The translations under genes were made by a program, and so were the position numbers. A stretch of 64,000 bases of DNA, from positions 4,340,001 to 4,404,000 of the forward strand of contig NZ_JACHMO010000001.1 in the NCBI RefSeq assembly GCF_014205015.1. Reading direction: 5' to 3'. Every line of letters begins with the position of its first letter. Within the stretch, counting starts at the first letter, position 1. The stretch comes from Saccharothrix ecbatanensis (GTDB lineage Bacteria > Actinomycetota > Actinomycetes > Mycobacteriales > Pseudonocardiaceae). Positions 1 to 16,400 of the stretch are shown piece by piece. The notes beneath the pieces are model-generated. The model was not told the DNA's origin and did no database searches. It was given only the letters and a program-made list of their open reading frames with translations.

Positions 1-2688
<2,688 letters not shown>

Positions 2689-2828
2689 CACTTCACACCT
2701 TCCCAGCAGTGCAACGGCAGTTCATCGATCCGGTGCTCAGCCGGAGGTGGTCGAGCGGACGTCGGACGACGACACGCCCACGCGCCCTGACGCGGTCCAC
2801 TCCCGCGCCCCGGTCGGCAGCCCGACCC

Positions 2829-2870
2829 GGACCGACGCCCGCCCCACTCGCGGGGGTCGGGCGTCGGTCC
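2829..2870 (-). terminator. Strong hairpin between PKS genes
   Basis: Arms 2829-2841 and 2858-2870 are perfect 13-bp inverted repeats, and a nested CCCC/GGGG pairing lengthens the stem. It lies 60 bp after the stop codon of the two-module PKS gene and 140 bp before the KSQ gene. No U-run follows, which is common in actinomycetes. It could be a terminator or an attenuating stem-loop. It implies that the KSQ gene has its own promoter or depends on read-through. Confidence 0.6.
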
Positions 2871-2928
2871 GCACTCATCTTCTTGTCCCTCGTCATTGTC
2901 CGGTCCGTCGCGCCTGGTCCGCCGGGTT

Positions 2929-5900
2929 TCAGTCGAACTGGGCGTCGATCAGCTTCAGAATCTCGTCCGCGGTGGTGGCGGACGCGATCCCGGACGCCGC
3001 CGGCTGTCCCTCCGAAAGGGACGCCAGCAGCGTGCGCAGCCGACCGGCCACGTGCTGCTTCTCCTCGGCCGCGGCCTCGGCGAGCATCTCTTCCAGCTTC
3101 TTCAGCTCCGCCTCGAACGGCGGTTCCTTGGCCGCGGTGACGCCACCGACCTTCGTCAGCAGGAACCGCGTGATCGCGATCGGCGTCGGGTGGTCGAAGA
3201 CCAGGGTCGCGGGCAGCCGCAACCCGGTGGCCTGGGTCAACCGGTTCCGCAGCCCGACCGCCGCCAGCGAGTCGAACCCGAGGTCCTGGAACGGCCGGTC
3301 CGGACCGACCGCCGCGGACGACGTGTGGCCGAGCACGGCCGCGACGTGCGTCCGCACCACGGACAGCACGACCTTCTCCCGCTCCGACTCCGGCACCTCG
3401 GCGAGCCGCTGCGCGAGCGACGCGCTGCCCGTGGGCTCGGTCCGCTGCTGCTCCGGCATCCGGACCAGCCCGCGCAGGAGGTGGGGCAGCATGCCCGCAC
3501 GTCCCTGCACCCGCAACGCGGCCGGATCGAGCTTCACCGGCGCCAGCAGCGCCGCGTCCACCCCGAGGCTCTGGTCGAACAGGTCGAGCCCGGTCTCGGC
3601 GGACAGCGCGATGACGCCCATCTTCTCCAGCCGCGCGAGGTCCGTCGCGTCGAGCTCACCGGTCATGTCGGTGGCCTCGGCCCACAGGCCCCACGCGAGC
3701 GACGTCGCGGGCAGGCCGTCGGCCCGCCGATTCGCCGCGAGCGCGTCCAGCACCGCGTTGGCCGCCGCGTAGTTCGCCTGGCCGGGGCTGCCGATCAAGG
3801 CCGCGACCGACGAGAACAACACGAACGCCGACAACTCCAGGCCCGCGGTCAATTCGTGCAGGTGCAGGGCCGCGTCGACCTTCGGCCGCATGACCCGCTC
3901 GACCCGCTCGGCCGTCAGCGACTCCAGCACACCGTCGTCCAGCACGCCCGCCGCGTGGACCACCGCGGTCAACGGCTGGTCCAGGGAGTTCAGCAGCTCG
4001 ATCAGCTGCCCCCGGTCGGAGACGTCGCACGCCGCGACACGAACGTCGCAGCCCATCCCCTCCAGCTCCGTGACCAGCTTGGCCGCGCCGTCCGCGGCCG
4101 GACCACGCCGGCTCACCAGCAGCAGGTGCTTCACGCCGTGCCGCTCGGCCAGGTGCCGGGCGAACAACGCGCCCAGACCGCCGGTGCCACCGGTGATCAG
4201 CACGATGCCGCCCGCGTCCAGCGGCCGTCCGGGGACGGGCTCGTCGGCCTTCGCGAGCCGTGGCGCCAGCGCCCGACCCGAGCGCACCGCGATCTGCGGC
4301 TCGCCGGTTTCGAGCAGCCCGCCCCAGTCCGGCTCGGTGCTCCCGTCGAGGTCCACGAGCAGGAACCGGCCCGGGTGCTCCGACTGCGCGCTGTGCACGA
4401 GACCCCACACCGGAGCCTGCGTGACGTCCGCGGTCTCGTCGCCCACGGCGACCGCGCCCTTGGTGAGCACGACCAGTCGCGCGTCGCCGATCCGGTCGCT
4501 GGCCAGCCACTGCCGCAGCAGCTCCAACGCCTTCACCGCCGCGCCGCGTGCGGCTTCGGCCACGTCACCCGAGGGCGAGTCGACCGTGGCGATGACGACG
4601 TCCGGCACTGCCGCGCCCTCGGCCAGCTTCTGCTCCAGCGCGGCCAGGTCCGCGAACCGCTCACCGGAGGTCAGGCCCACCTCGCCGAGGATCGCGACCC
4701 GCGAGGACATCGTCGAGACGACCGGCACGGGCGTCCATTCGACCTGGTACAGCGACCGGTTTCCGTTGCGCCGTGCGGCTTCGAGGTGCGCCTGCTCGAC
4801 CGGACGCACGTCCAGCCGCTCGACGTTCACGATCGGCTCGCCGTCGTCGCCCACGATGGTGAGGCGCAGCGCGGCGTCGCCGGCCAGCCCGATGCGCACC
4901 CGCAGACGGGTGTGCCCGGTCCGGTCCAGCCGCACGCCGGACCAGGAGAACGGCAGCCCGCCCGAGTCGTCGCCGCTGCCACCCAGCATGCCGAGCCCGC
5001 CGTGCAGGGCGGAGTCGAACAACGCCGGGTGGATGCCGAAGCCGTCCGCGGAACCGGCCACGTCGGGCAGGACCAGCTCGGTGTACACATCGTCCCCGAC
5101 CCGCCAGGCCGACTGCACGGCGCGGAACGCCGGGCCGTAGTCGAAGCCCAGGTCGGTCAGCTTCGCGTGGTCGCTCACCCTGGCGTAGAGGTCTTCCACG
5201 GTGAGCGGCTCGGCGCCCGCCGGCGGCCACTGGAGCGGGAACGGCTCCGCCGGGGCCGCGGTCGCGGTCAGCCAACCGCGACCGTGGCAGGTGGTCTCGC
5301 CCTGCTCTTCGTCACCGCCCTGGGGCCGGCTGTAGACCGCCACCTGACGGCGACCGCCTTCCACGGCCGCGCCCACCGTGACCTGGACCTGGAGCGTGAC
5401 GCCGTCCTCCAGCAGCAGCGGCGACTCCAGCACCAGCTCGTCCAGGACCGGGCAACCGACCTGGCGACCGGCGGTCAACGCCATCTCGACCAGCGCCGTC
5501 CCCGGCACCAGCACGATGCCGAACACCACGTGGTCCCGCGTCCACGGCTGCGACTCCTGCGAGATCCGGCCGGTGAAGACCCACTCGTCGCGGTCCGCGA
5601 CCTGCACGGCCGCCGACAGGATCGGGTGGTCGACGCCGACCTGCCCGGCCGAAGCGACGTCACTGGAGCCGGCGCCGGGCGTGAGCCAGAACCGCTCGCG
5701 CTGGAACGCGTAGGTCGGCAACGGGATCCGCTGCACGTCGGTGTCGGCGTAGTAGGCGGACCAGTCCACCGCCACACCCGAGACGTGGGCTTCGGCCAGC
5801 GAGGTGGCGAATCGCTCCATGCCGCCTTCGTTGCGGCGCAGCGACCCGACGACACCGATCCGGTCCGCCGCACCGTGCGCGGCGATGGTTTCCTCCACCG

Positions 5901-8900
5901 CCATGGTGAGCACGGGGTGCGGGGACATCTCCAGGAAGTTCCCGGCGCCGTTGTCGATCATCGCCCGGACCGCGGGCTCGAACCCGACCCGGCCGCGGAG
6001 ACTGCGGTACCAGTACGGGGCGTCCAGGATCTTGGTGTCGATGAACCCGCCGGTCGCCGTCGAGTAGAACGGCACGTCACCGGACTTCGGCGCGAGCGGC
6101 GCCAGCACTTCGAGCAGCTCGGCCTCGATCGCCTCGACCTGGATCGAGTGCGACGCGTAGTCCACCGCCACCTTGCGCGCCCGGACACCGTCCCGCTCGC
6201 ACGTGGCCAGCAGTTCGTCCAACGCGGCCACCTCACCGGCCACCACGACGGAGGCGGGACCGTTCAGCGCCGCCACCGAGACACGGCCGTCGTACGGGGC
6301 CACCAGCTCTTCGACCCGCTCCACCGGCAGCGAGACCGACATCATCCCGCCGTGACCGGCGAGCCGGTCGCGCACCAGACCACTGCGCAGGGCCACAACC
6401 CGGGCACCGTCCTCAAGGGACAGTGCGCCGGCCACACATGCCGCGGCGATCTCACCCTGCGAGTGACCGATGACCGCTGACGGCTCGACACCGTAAGAAC
6501 GCCACAACGCCGCCAGTGAGACCATCACGGCCCACAAAGCGGGCTGGACGACGTCCACGCGCTCGAACGACGGCGCACCGTCGACACCGCGGAGCACGTC
6601 CTCCAGACTCCAGTCCACAAAGGACTTGAGTGCGTCGCCGCACTCGGCCATGCGAGCGGCGAACACCGGCGAGGAGTCCATCAACTCCACCGCCATGCCG
6701 ACCCACTGCGCACCCTGACCAGGGAACACGAACACGGCCTTGCCGCTCATCGGTCGACCCTCGACCACACCGTCCAAGGGCTCGCCCACGGCCAACGCGC
6801 CGAGACCCGCCAACAGGCTCTGGCGGTCGGTCGCCACCACGGCCCCGCGGTGCTCCAGCTGAGCCCGTGCGGTGGCCGACGAGAACGCCATGTCCGCGAG
6901 GGACAGCTCCGGCCGGGTGGCCAGGAAGGCACGCAGCCGGTCGGCCTGCGCCCGCAGCCCAGCCTCGGTCCGAGCGGACACCAGCACCGGCGCGACAGCC
7001 GGACCGTCGCCGGTCCGCTCCGCCGGCGCCTCGGCGGGCGCTTCCTCCAGGATGAGGTGCGCGTTCGTGCCGCTCACACCGAACGAGGACACACCGGCAC
7101 GGCGGGGCCGCCCGTCGGTCTGCCACTCCCGTGCCTCGGTCAGCAGCTCGACCTCGCCCGACTCCCAGTCCACGTGCGGGGACGGAGTGTCGACGTGCAG
7201 CGTGCGCGGCAGCACTCCGTGCCGCATGGCCTGCACCATCTTGATCACACCCGCGACACCGGCCGCGGCCGACGTGTGGCCGATGTTCGACTTGATCGAG
7301 CCCAGCCACAGCGGACCTTCCGCCCGCTCACGGCCGTACGTCGCCAGCAGCGCCTGCGCCTCGATCGGGTCACCGAGCTTGGTGCCCGTGCCGTGGCCCT
7401 CGACCGCGTCCACATCGGACGGCGCGAGGTCGGCGTTCGCCAGCGCCTGCCGGATGACCCGCTCCTGAGAGGGACCGTTCGGCGCGGTCAGGCCGTTGCT
7501 GGCGCCGTCCTGGTTCACGGCGCTGCCGCGCAGGACCGCGAGCACCGTGTGCCCGTTGCGCCGGGCGTCCGACAGGCGCTCCAGGACCACGAGGCCGACA
7601 CCTTCGGCGAACCCGGTGCCGTCGGCGGACGCCGAGTAGGCCCGGCACCGCCCGTCCGCCGACAGCGCCCGCTGCCGGCTGAACTCGGTGAGCAGGTACG
7701 GGCCGGCCATCAGCGTCACGCCGCCGGCCAGCGCCATCGAGCACTCGCCGGACCGCAGCGCCTGCGCCGCGAGGTGCAGCGCCACGGCGGACGAGGAGCA
7801 CGCGGTGTCGACCGAGAGCGACGGACCTTCCAGCCCGAGGCTGTAGGAGATCCGGCCGGACAGCACGCTCGTCGTGGTGCCGGTCAGGCGGTAGCCCTCC
7901 AGCTCCGACGACGTCATACCGGCGTAGTCGGTGGTGACCGCGCCGCAGAACACGCCGGTGTCGCTGCCGCGCAACGACGTCGGGTCGATCCCGGCGCTCT
8001 CGAACGCCTCCCAGGACGCTTCCAGGATCAGCCGCTGCTGCGGGTCCATGGCCAGCGCCTCGCGCGGGCTGATGCCGAAGAACTCGGCGTCGAAGTCGCC
8101 CGGCCGTTCCAGGAAGCCACCGGCGCGCGTGTACACGGTGCCGAGCTGGTCGGGGTCCGGGTCGTACAGCTTCTCGATGTCCCAACCGCGATCGGTGGGC
8201 AGTCCGCTGATCGCGTCACGACCGGACGCCACCAGCTCCCACAGCTGCTCAGGTGACGCGACGCCGCCGGGGTAACGGCAGCTCATGCCGACGATGGCCA
8301 GCGGCTCGTTGTCCGTCCGCCGCCGCTTCGCCACCGGTCGCCGCGTCTCGGCCACCCCGCCGACCTCGCCGAGGACGAACCGCGCCACGGCCGCCGGGCT
8401 CGGGTGGTCGAAGATCAGCGTCGCGGGCAGCCGCACGCCGGTGCTCTGGGTGAGGTTGTTGCGGAGTTCGACCGCGCTCAGCGAGTCGAAGCCCAGGTCC
8501 TTGAACGCGCGTTCCGGGTCGACAGCGCCGGCGGAGGCGTGGCCGAGAACGGCCGCCACCTGCGCCTGCACCAACTCCCGGACGACCCGCTCCCGATCGG
8601 CCTCGGGCACGTCGGCGAGCCGCTGCGCGAGCGAACCACCCGCCGCGGCCTTGCGTGGCGCGGGGGCCAACCCGCGCAGCAGGGCGGGCAGCATCCCGGT
8701 GCGCGCCTGCACCCGCAGGGTGGCCAGGTCGAGCTTCACGGGTGCCAGCAGCGCGTCGTCCAGCCCGACGCCCTGGTCGAACAGGTCGAGCCCCATCTCG
8801 GTGGACAGCGCGCCGACGCCCATGCGCTCCAGCCGGGCGAGATCGGCTTCGGCGAGTTCGCCCGCCATGCCGCCCGCTTCGCCCCACAGGCCCCAGGCCA

Positions 8901-11900
8901 GCGACGTCGCCGGCAGGCCCTCGGCCCGCCGCTTCGCCGCCAGCGCGTCCAGCACGGCGTTCGCCGCCGCGTAGTTCGCCTGACCCGGGCTGCCCATCAA
9001 CGCGGCGACCGACGAGAACAGCACGAACGCCGAGAGGTCCATGCCCGCGGTCAGCTCGTGCAGGTGCAGGGCGGCGTCGACCTTCGGCCCCATCACCCGC
9101 TCGATCCGGGCCGCGGTCAGCGACTCCACCACACCGTCGTCCAGCACACCCGCCGCGTGGACGACGGCGGTCAGCGGCCGGTCCAACGAGCCCAGCAGGG
9201 CCGCCACCTGGTCGCGGTCCGAGACGTCGCACGCCTCGACCCGCGCGGTGCAGCCCAGCGCCCACAGCTCGACGAGCAACTCGTTCACACCCTCGGCCTC
9301 CGCGCCACGGCGGCTCGCCAACACCAGGTGCTTCACGCCGTGCCGCTCGGCCAGGTGCCGCGCGAAGATCGCGCCCAGGCCACCCGTGCCACCGCTGATC
9401 AGGACGGAGTCGTCCTCGCTCCACCGGTGCGGCGTGCCGGACGACGCGCGACCGAGGCGCGGAGCCAGCATCCGACCGTCGCGGACCGCCAGCTGCGGCT
9501 CCTCGGAGCCGATCACCGCGGCCCAGTCGACGTCGTCGGCGTCGGTGTCGGTGTCGACCAGGACGAACCGGCCAGGGTGCTCGGACTGCGCGCTGCGCAC
9601 CAGGCCCCACACCGAAGCCTGCGCCACGTCCGGCGACTCGGCGCCCACGGCGACCGCGCCACGGGTCACGACGACCAGCCGTGAACCGGCCACCCGCTCG
9701 TCCGCCAGCCAGCCCTGGACCAGCTCCAACGTGTGCACGGCGACGGTCTGCGCCGAGCCGTCCGCCGGAGTGTCGATCTTCGCCACGACGACCTCGGGCA
9801 CGCCGTCGGTCAGCGCCTGGTCGAGGTCGGCCAGGTCCACCACGTTCACCGACGCGCCGGACGCCGTGACCGGAGCCCAGTCGACGGTGAACAGCGACCG
9901 CCGGCCGCCCTCAAGACGGGCCTGCTCGACCGGGCGGACCGCGATGGAGCCGATCGACACCACCGGTGCGCCGGACTCGTCCACCGCGTCCAGCCGCAGC
10001 GCGGAATCACCCGTGGCGACCGAACGGACGCGCAGCCGCGTGACACCGGGGCGGTCGACCTGCACACCGGCCCAGCTGAACGGCATCCGGTGGCCCTCGC
10101 CACCGGTCAGCAGGATGACACCGCTCTGGAGCGCGGCGTCGAAGAGCGCCGGGTGGATGCCGTAGGCGTCGGTCCCAGCGGAGTCGGGCAGCACGACCTC
10201 GGCGTACGTCGTGCGGTCGCCGTCACGCCAGGCGGCCTGCACGCCGTGGAAGGCGGGGCCGTAGTTGTAGCCGATGTCGGCCAGCCGCCCGTACAGCTCG
10301 TCCACGGGCAGCGTTTCCGCGCCCTCCGGCGGCCACTCGGCGGGCCACTCGGCCGCCGCCGCGGGCTCCGTGCCGACCACGCCACGCCCGTGGCAGACGG
10401 ACTCCGCGTCGTCGTCGGACTCCAGGGACGAGTAGATCGCCACGTCGCGGCGGCCGTCGTCGTCCGCCGGGCCGACGGTGACCTGCATCTGCCGGGCGAC
10501 GCCTTCCTCCAGCAGCAGCGGCGCTTCCAGCACCAGCTCGTCCAGCACCGGGCACGCGGTCTGGGCGCCGGCGGCGAGCGCCAGTTCGACCAGGCCGGTG
10601 CCGGGGACGACGATGGTGCCGAGCAGTTGGTGCCCCGCGACCCACGGCTGCGTGTCGGTGGACAGGCGGCCGGTGAACACCCACTCGTCCCGGTCGCCGA
10701 CCCGGACCGCGCCGGCGAGGATCGGGTGCTCCACCCGGCCGAGGCCGACCGCGGCCACGTCGCTGGAACCGCTGTTCGGGGCCAGCCAGTAGCGCTCACG
10801 CTGGAACGCGTACGTCGGCAGCTCGACCCGGCTCGCGCCGGCGTAGTAGGCCGACCAGTCCACTGCCACCCCGGCGGCCTGCGCCCGCCCCAGGAACCCG
10901 GCGACGGTCTGCGTCTCCGGGTGCTTGGCGCGCAGGGACGGCAGGAACACCGTGTCGTTCTCGTCTTCCAGGCACTGCCGGGCCATCGCGGTCAGCACGC
11001 CGTCCGGGCCCAGCTCCAGGAACTTCCGGACGCCCAGGCCGTGCAACGTCTTCACGCCGTCGTTGAACCGCACCGCCTGCCGGACGTGCCGCACCCAGTA
11101 GGCCGCGTCGAACGCCGACACCAGCTGACCGGACACGTTGGACACGATCGGGAGCCGCGGCTCGGCGAACGTGAGCTTGCGCGCCACGGCCTCGAACTCG
11201 GCCAGCATCGGCTCCATCCGGGGCGAGTGGAACGCGTGCGACACCCGCAGCCGGGACGTCTTGCGCCCCTGCCAGCTCGGCAGCCACTCGTCCACCGCGT
11301 CCGCGTCACCGGAGACGACCACCGCGCGCGGACCGTTCACCGCCGCGATCTCCAGCCGGCCTTCGTAGCCGGCCAGCGACTCCGCGACCTCGGCCTCTTC
11401 GGCCTGAACCGCCACCATCGCCCCGCCAGTGGGCAGCGCGCCCATCAGCTTGCCGCGTGCCGTGACGAGCGCGCACGCGTCCGCCAGCGACAGCACGCCC
11501 GAGACGTGCGCGGCGGCGATCTCACCGACGGAGTGGCCGATCAGGTAGTCCGGCCGCAGACCCAGCGACTCGACCAACCGGAACAGCGCCACCTCGACCG
11601 CGAACAACGCGGCCTGGGTGTGCTCGGTCCGGTCCAGCGAACCGTCCTCAGTGGACAGCAGCTCGCGCAGCGAGCGACCCAGCAACGGGTCCAGCTCGGC
11701 ACAGACCTCGTCCAGCGCCTCGGCGAAGCGGGGGAACTCCGCCGCCAGCCCCAGGCCCATCCCGGTCCGCTGCGAACCCTGACCGGTGAACAGGAACGCC
11801 GTCTTGCCACCCAGCGCGCGACTCGCCGTTCCGCCGTCGGCCAGCGCGGTCAGTCCGGCGAGCAGTTCGTCGCGGTCCGACGCCACGACCACCGCGCGGT

Positions 11901-13485
11901 GGTCCAGCAGCGCGCGGGTCGTCGCCACGGAGAAGCCGACGTCCACAGGGGACAGTTCCGGCCGGGCGACCAGGTGCGATCGCAGCCGATCCGCCTGCGC
12001 CCGCAACGCCGTCTCGCTCCGAGCCGACAGGACCACCGGCGCCGTGCCGACCGGCCGGATCTCCTCGACCGGCTCGGCGACCTCGGCGTTGGTCTTCTCG
12101 GCCGGCGCTTCTTCCAAGATCACGTGCGCGTTGGTGCCGCTGATGCCGAAGCCCGACACACCGGCCCGGCGCGGACGCTCCGACGCCGACCACTCGCGTG
12201 CCTCGGTCAGCAGCTCGACCTGCCCGGACGTCCAGTCGACGTGCGGGGACGGCGCGTCGACGTGCAGCGTGGCCGGGAGCAGGTTGTGGCGCATGGCCTG
12301 CACCAGCTTGATCACACCGGCGACACCGGCCGCGGCCGACGTGTGGCCGATGTTCGACTTGATGGAGCCCAGCCACAGCGGGCCGTCCGCGCGCTTGCTG
12401 CCGTAGGTGGCCAGCAGGGCGCGTGCCTCGATCGGGTCGCCCAACTGGGTGCCCGTGCCGTGGCCCTCCACCGCGTCGACCTCGGCCGGGCTCAACCCGG
12501 CGTTCGCCAGCGCGGCCTGGATCACCCGCTCCTGCGAGGAACCGCTCGGCGCGGTGAGACCGTTGCTGGCGCCGTCCTGGTTCACCGCCGTGCCGCGGAC
12601 CAGGCCGAGGATGCGGCGGCCGTTGCGCCGGGCGTCCGACAGCTTCTCGATGACCAGCATGCCCATGCCGTCGGCGAAGCCGGTGCCGTCCGCGGACGAC
12701 GAGTACGCCTTGCACTTGCCGTCGGGGGCGATACCGCGCTGACGGCTGAACTCCACGAACAGGAACGGGCCGGCGAGCACGGTGACGCCGCCGACCAGCG
12801 CCAGCGAGCACTCCCCCGACCGCAGCGCCTGCGCGGCCATGTGGATCGCGACCAGCGACGACGAGCACGCCGTGTCGAGGGTGACCGCGGGACCTTCGAG
12901 ACCGAGGGTGTACGCGATCCGGCCGGACACGATGCTGAGCTGGGTGCCGGTCAGCCGGAAGCCCTCCAGCTCGGGCGGCATCGTGCCGCCGTAGTCGGAG
13001 GTGACCGCGCCGCAGAACACACCGGTGCTGCTGCCGCGCAACGAGGTCGGGTCGATGCCCGCGTCCTCGAACGCCTCCCAGGCGCCTTCCAGCGCCAGCC
13101 GCTGCGTCGGGTCGGTCGCCAGCGCCTCACGCGGGCTGATGCCGAAGAAGTCCGCGTCGAAGTCGCCGACACCCTCGATGAAGCCGCCCGCGCTGGTGGT
13201 CACCGTGCCGAGCCGGTCCGGGTCGGCGTCGTACAGCCGCTCCAGGTCCCAGCCGCGGTCGGTGGGGAGCGGGGACATCGCGTCCTTGCCGGACGCCACC
13301 AGCTCCCACAGCTCATCGGGGGACGACGCGCCGGGGTACCGGCAGCTCATGCCCACGATCGCCAACGGCTCGTCGGCGCGCTGCTCCAGCTCGCGCACCC
13401 GGCGGTTCGCCGTGCGCAGCTCGTTGGTGACCTTCTTGAGGTAGGTGCGTAGCTTCTGCTCGTCCGTGTTCCCGCTGCTGCTCAT
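2929..13485 (-). CDS. Modular type I PKS, two modules (KS-AT-DH-KR-ACP x2)
   Basis: A 3518-aa PKS that begins with a charged helical docking segment (about residues 1-40) and ends with a C-terminal docking region ([20 protein letters not shown], then ...[10 protein letters not shown]). Module A: KS Cys207 in TACSSSL; AT Ser652 in GHSVGE with HAFHS, the malonyl-specific pattern; DH His952 in [12 protein letters not shown] near residue 1360 with an LDD motif (B-type); ACP Ser1668 in GFDSLS. Module B: KS Cys1896; AT Ser2342 in GHSQGE with YASHS (methylmalonyl type); DH near residue 2652 in [12 protein letters not shown] near 3096, again LDD; ACP Ser3406 in GFDSLA. All domains look active, so each module should leave a double bond, one from malonate and one from methylmalonate. 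The start ATG overlaps the upstream stop codon (ATGA), so translation is coupled. Confidence 0.96.
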   Translation of the reverse strand: MSSSGNTDEQKLRTYLKKVTNELRTANRRVRELEQRADEPLAIVGMSCRYPGASSPDELWELVASGKDAMSPLPTDRGWDLERLYDADPDRLGTVTTSAGGFIEGVGDFDADFFGISPREALATDPTQRLALEGAWEAFEDAGIDPTSLRGSSTGVFCGAVTSDYGGTMPPELEGFRLTGTQLSIVSGRIAYTLGLEGPAVTLDTACSSSLVAIHMAAQALRSGECSLALVGGVTVLAGPFLFVEFSRQRGIAPDGKCKAYSSSADGTGFADGMGMLVIEKLSDARRNGRRILGLVRGTAVNQDGASNGLTAPSGSSQERVIQAALANAGLSPAEVDAVEGHGTGTQLGDPIEARALLATYGSKRADGPLWLGSIKSNIGHTSAAAGVAGVIKLVQAMRHNLLPATLHVDAPSPHVDWTSGQVELLTEAREWSASERPRRAGVSGFGISGTNAHVILEEAPAEKTNAEVAEPVEEIRPVGTAPVVLSARSETALRAQADRLRSHLVARPELSPVDVGFSVATTRALLDHRAVVVASDRDELLAGLTALADGGTASRALGGKTAFLFTGQGSQRTGMGLGLAAEFPRFAEALDEVCAELDPLLGRSLRELLSTEDGSLDRTEHTQAALFAVEVALFRLVESLGLRPDYLIGHSVGEIAAAHVSGVLSLADACALVTARGKLMGALPTGGAMVAVQAEEAEVAESLAGYEGRLEIAAVNGPRAVVVSGDADAVDEWLPSWQGRKTSRLRVSHAFHSPRMEPMLAEFEAVARKLTFAEPRLPIVSNVSGQLVSAFDAAYWVRHVRQAVRFNDGVKTLHGLGVRKFLELGPDGVLTAMARQCLEDENDTVFLPSLRAKHPETQTVAGFLGRAQAAGVAVDWSAYYAGASRVELPTYAFQRERYWLAPNSGSSDVAAVGLGRVEHPILAGAVRVGDRDEWVFTGRLSTDTQPWVAGHQLLGTIVVPGTGLVELALAAGAQTACPVLDELVLEAPLLLEEGVARQMQVTVGPADDDGRRDVAIYSSLESDDDAESVCHGRGVVGTEPAAAAEWPAEWPPEGAETLPVDELYGRLADIGYNYGPAFHGVQAAWRDGDRTTYAEVVLPDSAGTDAYGIHPALFDAALQSGVILLTGGEGHRMPFSWAGVQVDRPGVTRLRVRSVATGDSALRLDAVDESGAPVVSIGSIAVRPVEQARLEGGRRSLFTVDWAPVTASGASVNVVDLADLDQALTDGVPEVVVAKIDTPADGSAQTVAVHTLELVQGWLADERVAGSRLVVVTRGAVAVGAESPDVAQASVWGLVRSAQSEHPGRFVLVDTDTDADDVDWAAVIGSEEPQLAVRDGRMLAPRLGRASSGTPHRWSEDDSVLISGGTGGLGAIFARHLAERHGVKHLVLASRRGAEAEGVNELLVELWALGCTARVEACDVSDRDQVAALLGSLDRPLTAVVHAAGVLDDGVVESLTAARIERVMGPKVDAALHLHELTAGMDLSAFVLFSSVAALMGSPGQANYAAANAVLDALAAKRRAEGLPATSLAWGLWGEAGGMAGELAEADLARLERMGVGALSTEMGLDLFDQGVGLDDALLAPVKLDLATLRVQARTGMLPALLRGLAPAPRKAAAGGSLAQRLADVPEADRERVVRELVQAQVAAVLGHASAGAVDPERAFKDLGFDSLSAVELRNNLTQSTGVRLPATLIFDHPSPAAVARFVLGEVGGVAETRRPVAKRRRTDNEPLAIVGMSCRYPGGVASPEQLWELVASGRDAISGLPTDRGWDIEKLYDPDPDQLGTVYTRAGGFLERPGDFDAEFFGISPREALAMDPQQRLILEASWEAFESAGIDPTSLRGSDTGVFCGAVTTDYAGMTSSELEGYRLTGTTTSVLSGRISYSLGLEGPSLSVDTACSSSAVALHLAAQALRSGECSMALAGGVTLMAGPYLLTEFSRQRALSADGRCRAYSASADGTGFAEGVGLVVLERLSDARRNGHTVLAVLRGSAVNQDGASNGLTAPNGPSQERVIRQALANADLAPSDVDAVEGHGTGTKLGDPIEAQALLATYGRERAEGPLWLGSIKSNIGHTSAAAGVAGVIKMVQAMRHGVLPRTLHVDTPSPHVDWESGEVELLTEAREWQTDGRPRRAGVSSFGVSGTNAHLILEEAPAEAPAERTGDGPAVAPVLVSARTEAGLRAQADRLRAFLATRPELSLADMAFSSATARAQLEHRGAVVATDRQSLLAGLGALAVGEPLDGVVEGRPMSGKAVFVFPGQGAQWVGMAVELMDSSPVFAARMAECGDALKSFVDWSLEDVLRGVDGAPSFERVDVVQPALWAVMVSLAALWRSYGVEPSAVIGHSQGEIAAACVAGALSLEDGARVVALRSGLVRDRLAGHGGMMSVSLPVERVEELVAPYDGRVSVAALNGPASVVVAGEVAALDELLATCERDGVRARKVAVDYASHSIQVEAIEAELLEVLAPLAPKSGDVPFYSTATGGFIDTKILDAPYWYRSLRGRVGFEPAVRAMIDNGAGNFLEMSPHPVLTMAVEETIAAHGAADRIGVVGSLRRNEGGMERFATSLAEAHVSGVAVDWSAYYADTDVQRIPLPTYAFQRERFWLTPGAGSSDVASAGQVGVDHPILSAAVQVADRDEWVFTGRISQESQPWTRDHVVFGIVLVPGTALVEMALTAGRQVGCPVLDELVLESPLLLEDGVTLQVQVTVGAAVEGGRRQVAVYSRPQGGDEEQGETTCHGRGWLTATAAPAEPFPLQWPPAGAEPLTVEDLYARVSDHAKLTDLGFDYGPAFRAVQSAWRVGDDVYTELVLPDVAGSADGFGIHPALFDSALHGGLGMLGGSGDDSGGLPFSWSGVRLDRTGHTRLRVRIGLAGDAALRLTIVGDDGEPIVNVERLDVRPVEQAHLEAARRNGNRSLYQVEWTPVPVVSTMSSRVAILGEVGLTSGERFADLAALEQKLAEGAAVPDVVIATVDSPSGDVAEAARGAAVKALELLRQWLASDRIGDARLVVLTKGAVAVGDETADVTQAPVWGLVHSAQSEHPGRFLLVDLDGSTEPDWGGLLETGEPQIAVRSGRALAPRLAKADEPVPGRPLDAGGIVLITGGTGGLGALFARHLAERHGVKHLLLVSRRGPAADGAAKLVTELEGMGCDVRVAACDVSDRGQLIELLNSLDQPLTAVVHAAGVLDDGVLESLTAERVERVMRPKVDAALHLHELTAGLELSAFVLFSSVAALIGSPGQANYAAANAVLDALAANRRADGLPATSLAWGLWAEATDMTGELDATDLARLEKMGVIALSAETGLDLFDQSLGVDAALLAPVKLDPAALRVQGRAGMLPHLLRGLVRMPEQQRTEPTGSASLAQRLAEVPESEREKVVLSVVRTHVAAVLGHTSSAAVGPDRPFQDLGFDSLAAVGLRNRLTQATGLRLPATLVFDHPTPIAITRFLLTKVGGVTAAKEPPFEAELKKLEEMLAEAAAEEKQHVAGRLRTLLASLSEGQPAASGIASATTADEILKLIDAQFD

Positions 13486-16400
13486 GCCGACCCGAGCTCC
13501 TCGTCGATCAGACTAAACATCTCGTCGTCGGACACGTCCAGATCGTCGTCCAGCACCGCGTCCACATCGGACGGTTCACCGCCCGTGCCGCTGAGCACCG
13601 CCCGGAGCCGGTTGCTCAGGTAGCGCAGCCGCGGCTCGATCTCCGACAGCGCGTTCTCGTCGCCCGCCACGGTGATCAGCATTTCTTCGAGCTTCTGCAA
13701 CTCGTCCTCGAACGGCGTGCGCCGCTCTTCCTCCGCCGCGCCGCCGACCTCCTTTAGGAGCAGCCGGGCCACATCGGCCGGCGTCGGGTGTTCGAAGACG
13801 AGCGTCGCGGGCAGTCGCAGCCCGGTCACCCGCGCGAGCCGGTTGCGCAGCTCGACGGCGGCCAGCGAGTCGAACCCGAGCGCCTTGAACGCGCGGTCCG
13901 GGTCGACCTCGGAGCCGGACGCGTTGCCGCGCACCGCCGCGACCTGCGCCTGCACCAACTCCAGCACCGCCTGCTCGCGGTCGGCCACGGGCACACCGGC
14001 GAGCCGCTGGGTCAGCGACCCACCGACCTGTTCGGTGCGCCGTGCGGGCGCGCGGACAAGACCACGCAGCAGGGCCGGGAGCATCCCGTCCCGTGCCTGG
14101 TTGCGCAGCACGGACAGGTCCAGCTTCAGCGGCACGAGCAGCGCCGCGTCCGAGCCGAGGCTCTGGTCGAACAGCTCCAGGCCCAGTTCGGTGGACAGCG
14201 CGCCGATACCGGTGCGCTCCATCCGGGCCAGGTCGGCCTCGCCCAGCTCGCCGGTCATGCCGGTGGCATCGGCCCACAGGCCCCAGGCGAGCGAGCTTGC
14301 CGGGAGACCGGCCGCACGCCGCTGGTGCGCGAGCGCGTCCAGAGCGGCGTTGGCCGCGGCGTAGTTCGCCTGACCGGGGTTGCCCAGCTGGGCCGCGGCC
14401 GAGGAGAACAGCACGAACGCCGAGAGCTCCTGCCCGAGGGTCTGCTCGTGCAGGTTCCAGGCCGCGTCGATCTTCGGGCTCATCACCCGGTCGACCTGGT
14501 CCTTGGTCAGGGACTCGATCACACCGTCGTCCAGCACACCGGCGGCGTGGACGACCGCGGTCAGCGGCCGGTCCAGGGAGCCGATCAACCCGGCCAGCTG
14601 GTCCCGGTCGGAGACGTCACACGCCTCCACCCGCGCCTCGGCGCCCAGCACCTCCAGTTCGGCGGCCAGTTCGTCCACACCGTCGACGGCCCGGCCGCGA
14701 CGGCTCACCAGCAGCAGGTGCTTGACGCCGTGCCGCTCGGCGAGGTGCTTGGCGAACCGAGCGCCCAGACCGCTGGTGCCACCGGTGATCAGGACGGTGC
14801 CCTCGGGGTCCAGCGGCGCGGGCACGGTCAGCACGACCTTGCCGACGTTGCGGCCCTCACGCAGGAACCGGAACGCCTCGCGGCCCCGGCGCACGTCCCA
14901 CGCCCGGATCGGCGAGGGGGTGAGCACACCGCGCTCGAACAGCTCGGTGATCTCCAGCAGCATTTCCTGGATCCGCTCCGGCCCCGCCTCCAGGAGGTCG
15001 TAGGACCGGTAGCGGACGCCGGCGTGCTCGCGGGCGACGACCTCCGGGTCGCGAATGTCGACCTTGCCCATCTCGATGAACCGGCCACCGCGCGGCAGCA
15101 GCTCCAGTGACGCGTCGACGAACTCGCCGGCCAACGCGTCCAGGATGACGTCCACACCCGCGCCGTCGGTCGCGTCCAGGAACGCCTGCCGGAAACCGAG
15201 GTCGCGCGACGAGGCGATCCGGTCGTCCGGCACGCCCAGGGCACGCACCGCGTCCCACTTCGGCGCGCTCGCGGTGGCGAACACCTCGGCGCCGAAGTGA
15301 CGGGCCAGTTGCACCGCGGCCATACCGACACCACCGGCGGCTGCGTGCACGAGCAGCTTCTCCCCGGCGCGGAGCGAGGCCAGGTCCACCAGGCCGTAGT
15401 ACGCGGTCAGGTACACGACCGGCACCGCCGCCGCCTCCACGAAGGAGAGCGAGGACGGCATCGGCACGACCGTGCGCCGGTCCGCCACGGCCACCGGGCC
15501 GAACGCGTCGGTGACCAGGCCGAAGACCCGGTCGCCCGGCTTCAGGTCGGTCACCGCGGAGCCGACTTCCAGCACGACGCCCGCGGCCTCGCTGCCCAGC
15601 GGCGCGTCACCCGGGTACATGCCCAGCGCGATCAGCACGTCGCGGAAGTTCAGCCCGGCGGCGCGAATGCCGACCCGGACCTCGCCGACGCCCAACGGCC
15701 GGGCGCCCTCGGACGGCAGAATCGTCAGGTCCTCCAACGAGCCCTTGCGCGCCGAGCCGAGCCGCCACGCGGAGTCGCCCGCACCGGCCGTGACGCGGCC
15801 CAGCCGCGGCGCCAGCACCCGGCCCTCCCGCACCGCGAGCTGCGGCTCGTCCAAGTCGAGCAGCGAACCCCAGTCCGGCTCGTCGCCGCCGTCGACGTCC
15901 ACCAGCACGAACCGGCCCGGGTGCTCCGACTGCGCGCTGCGCACCAGGCCCCACACCGGGGACTGCGCCACGTCCGGCGACTCGTCGCCCACCGCGACAC
16001 CGCCGCGGGTCACCACGACCAGTCGGGCCTCGCCCAGCCACTCGCTCGCCAACCAGCTCTGCACCACCACGAGCGCGTCCGCCGCGACCGCCCGCGCCAC
16101 CGCGGCAGGTTCACCGGACGGCGCCTCGATCGTGGCGACGACCACGTCCGGCGCACCCGCGCCGTCGGACCGCGCCTGCTCCAGCGCGTCGAGGTCCGCG
16201 TGGTCGACGCCGAGCCGCACCACCCGTGCCGACGTGCCAGGCTTGGCGGTGACCTCGGCCCAGTCGACCTGGAACATCGAGTTCTTCGAGCCCTGCGCGC
16301 GTTCGAGCTGACCGGGTTCCATCGGCCGCAGGCCGAGGTTGCCGACCGCCGCGACCAGCGCGCCGGCGTCGTCCGCGATGTCGATCCGCTGGCCGGAGCC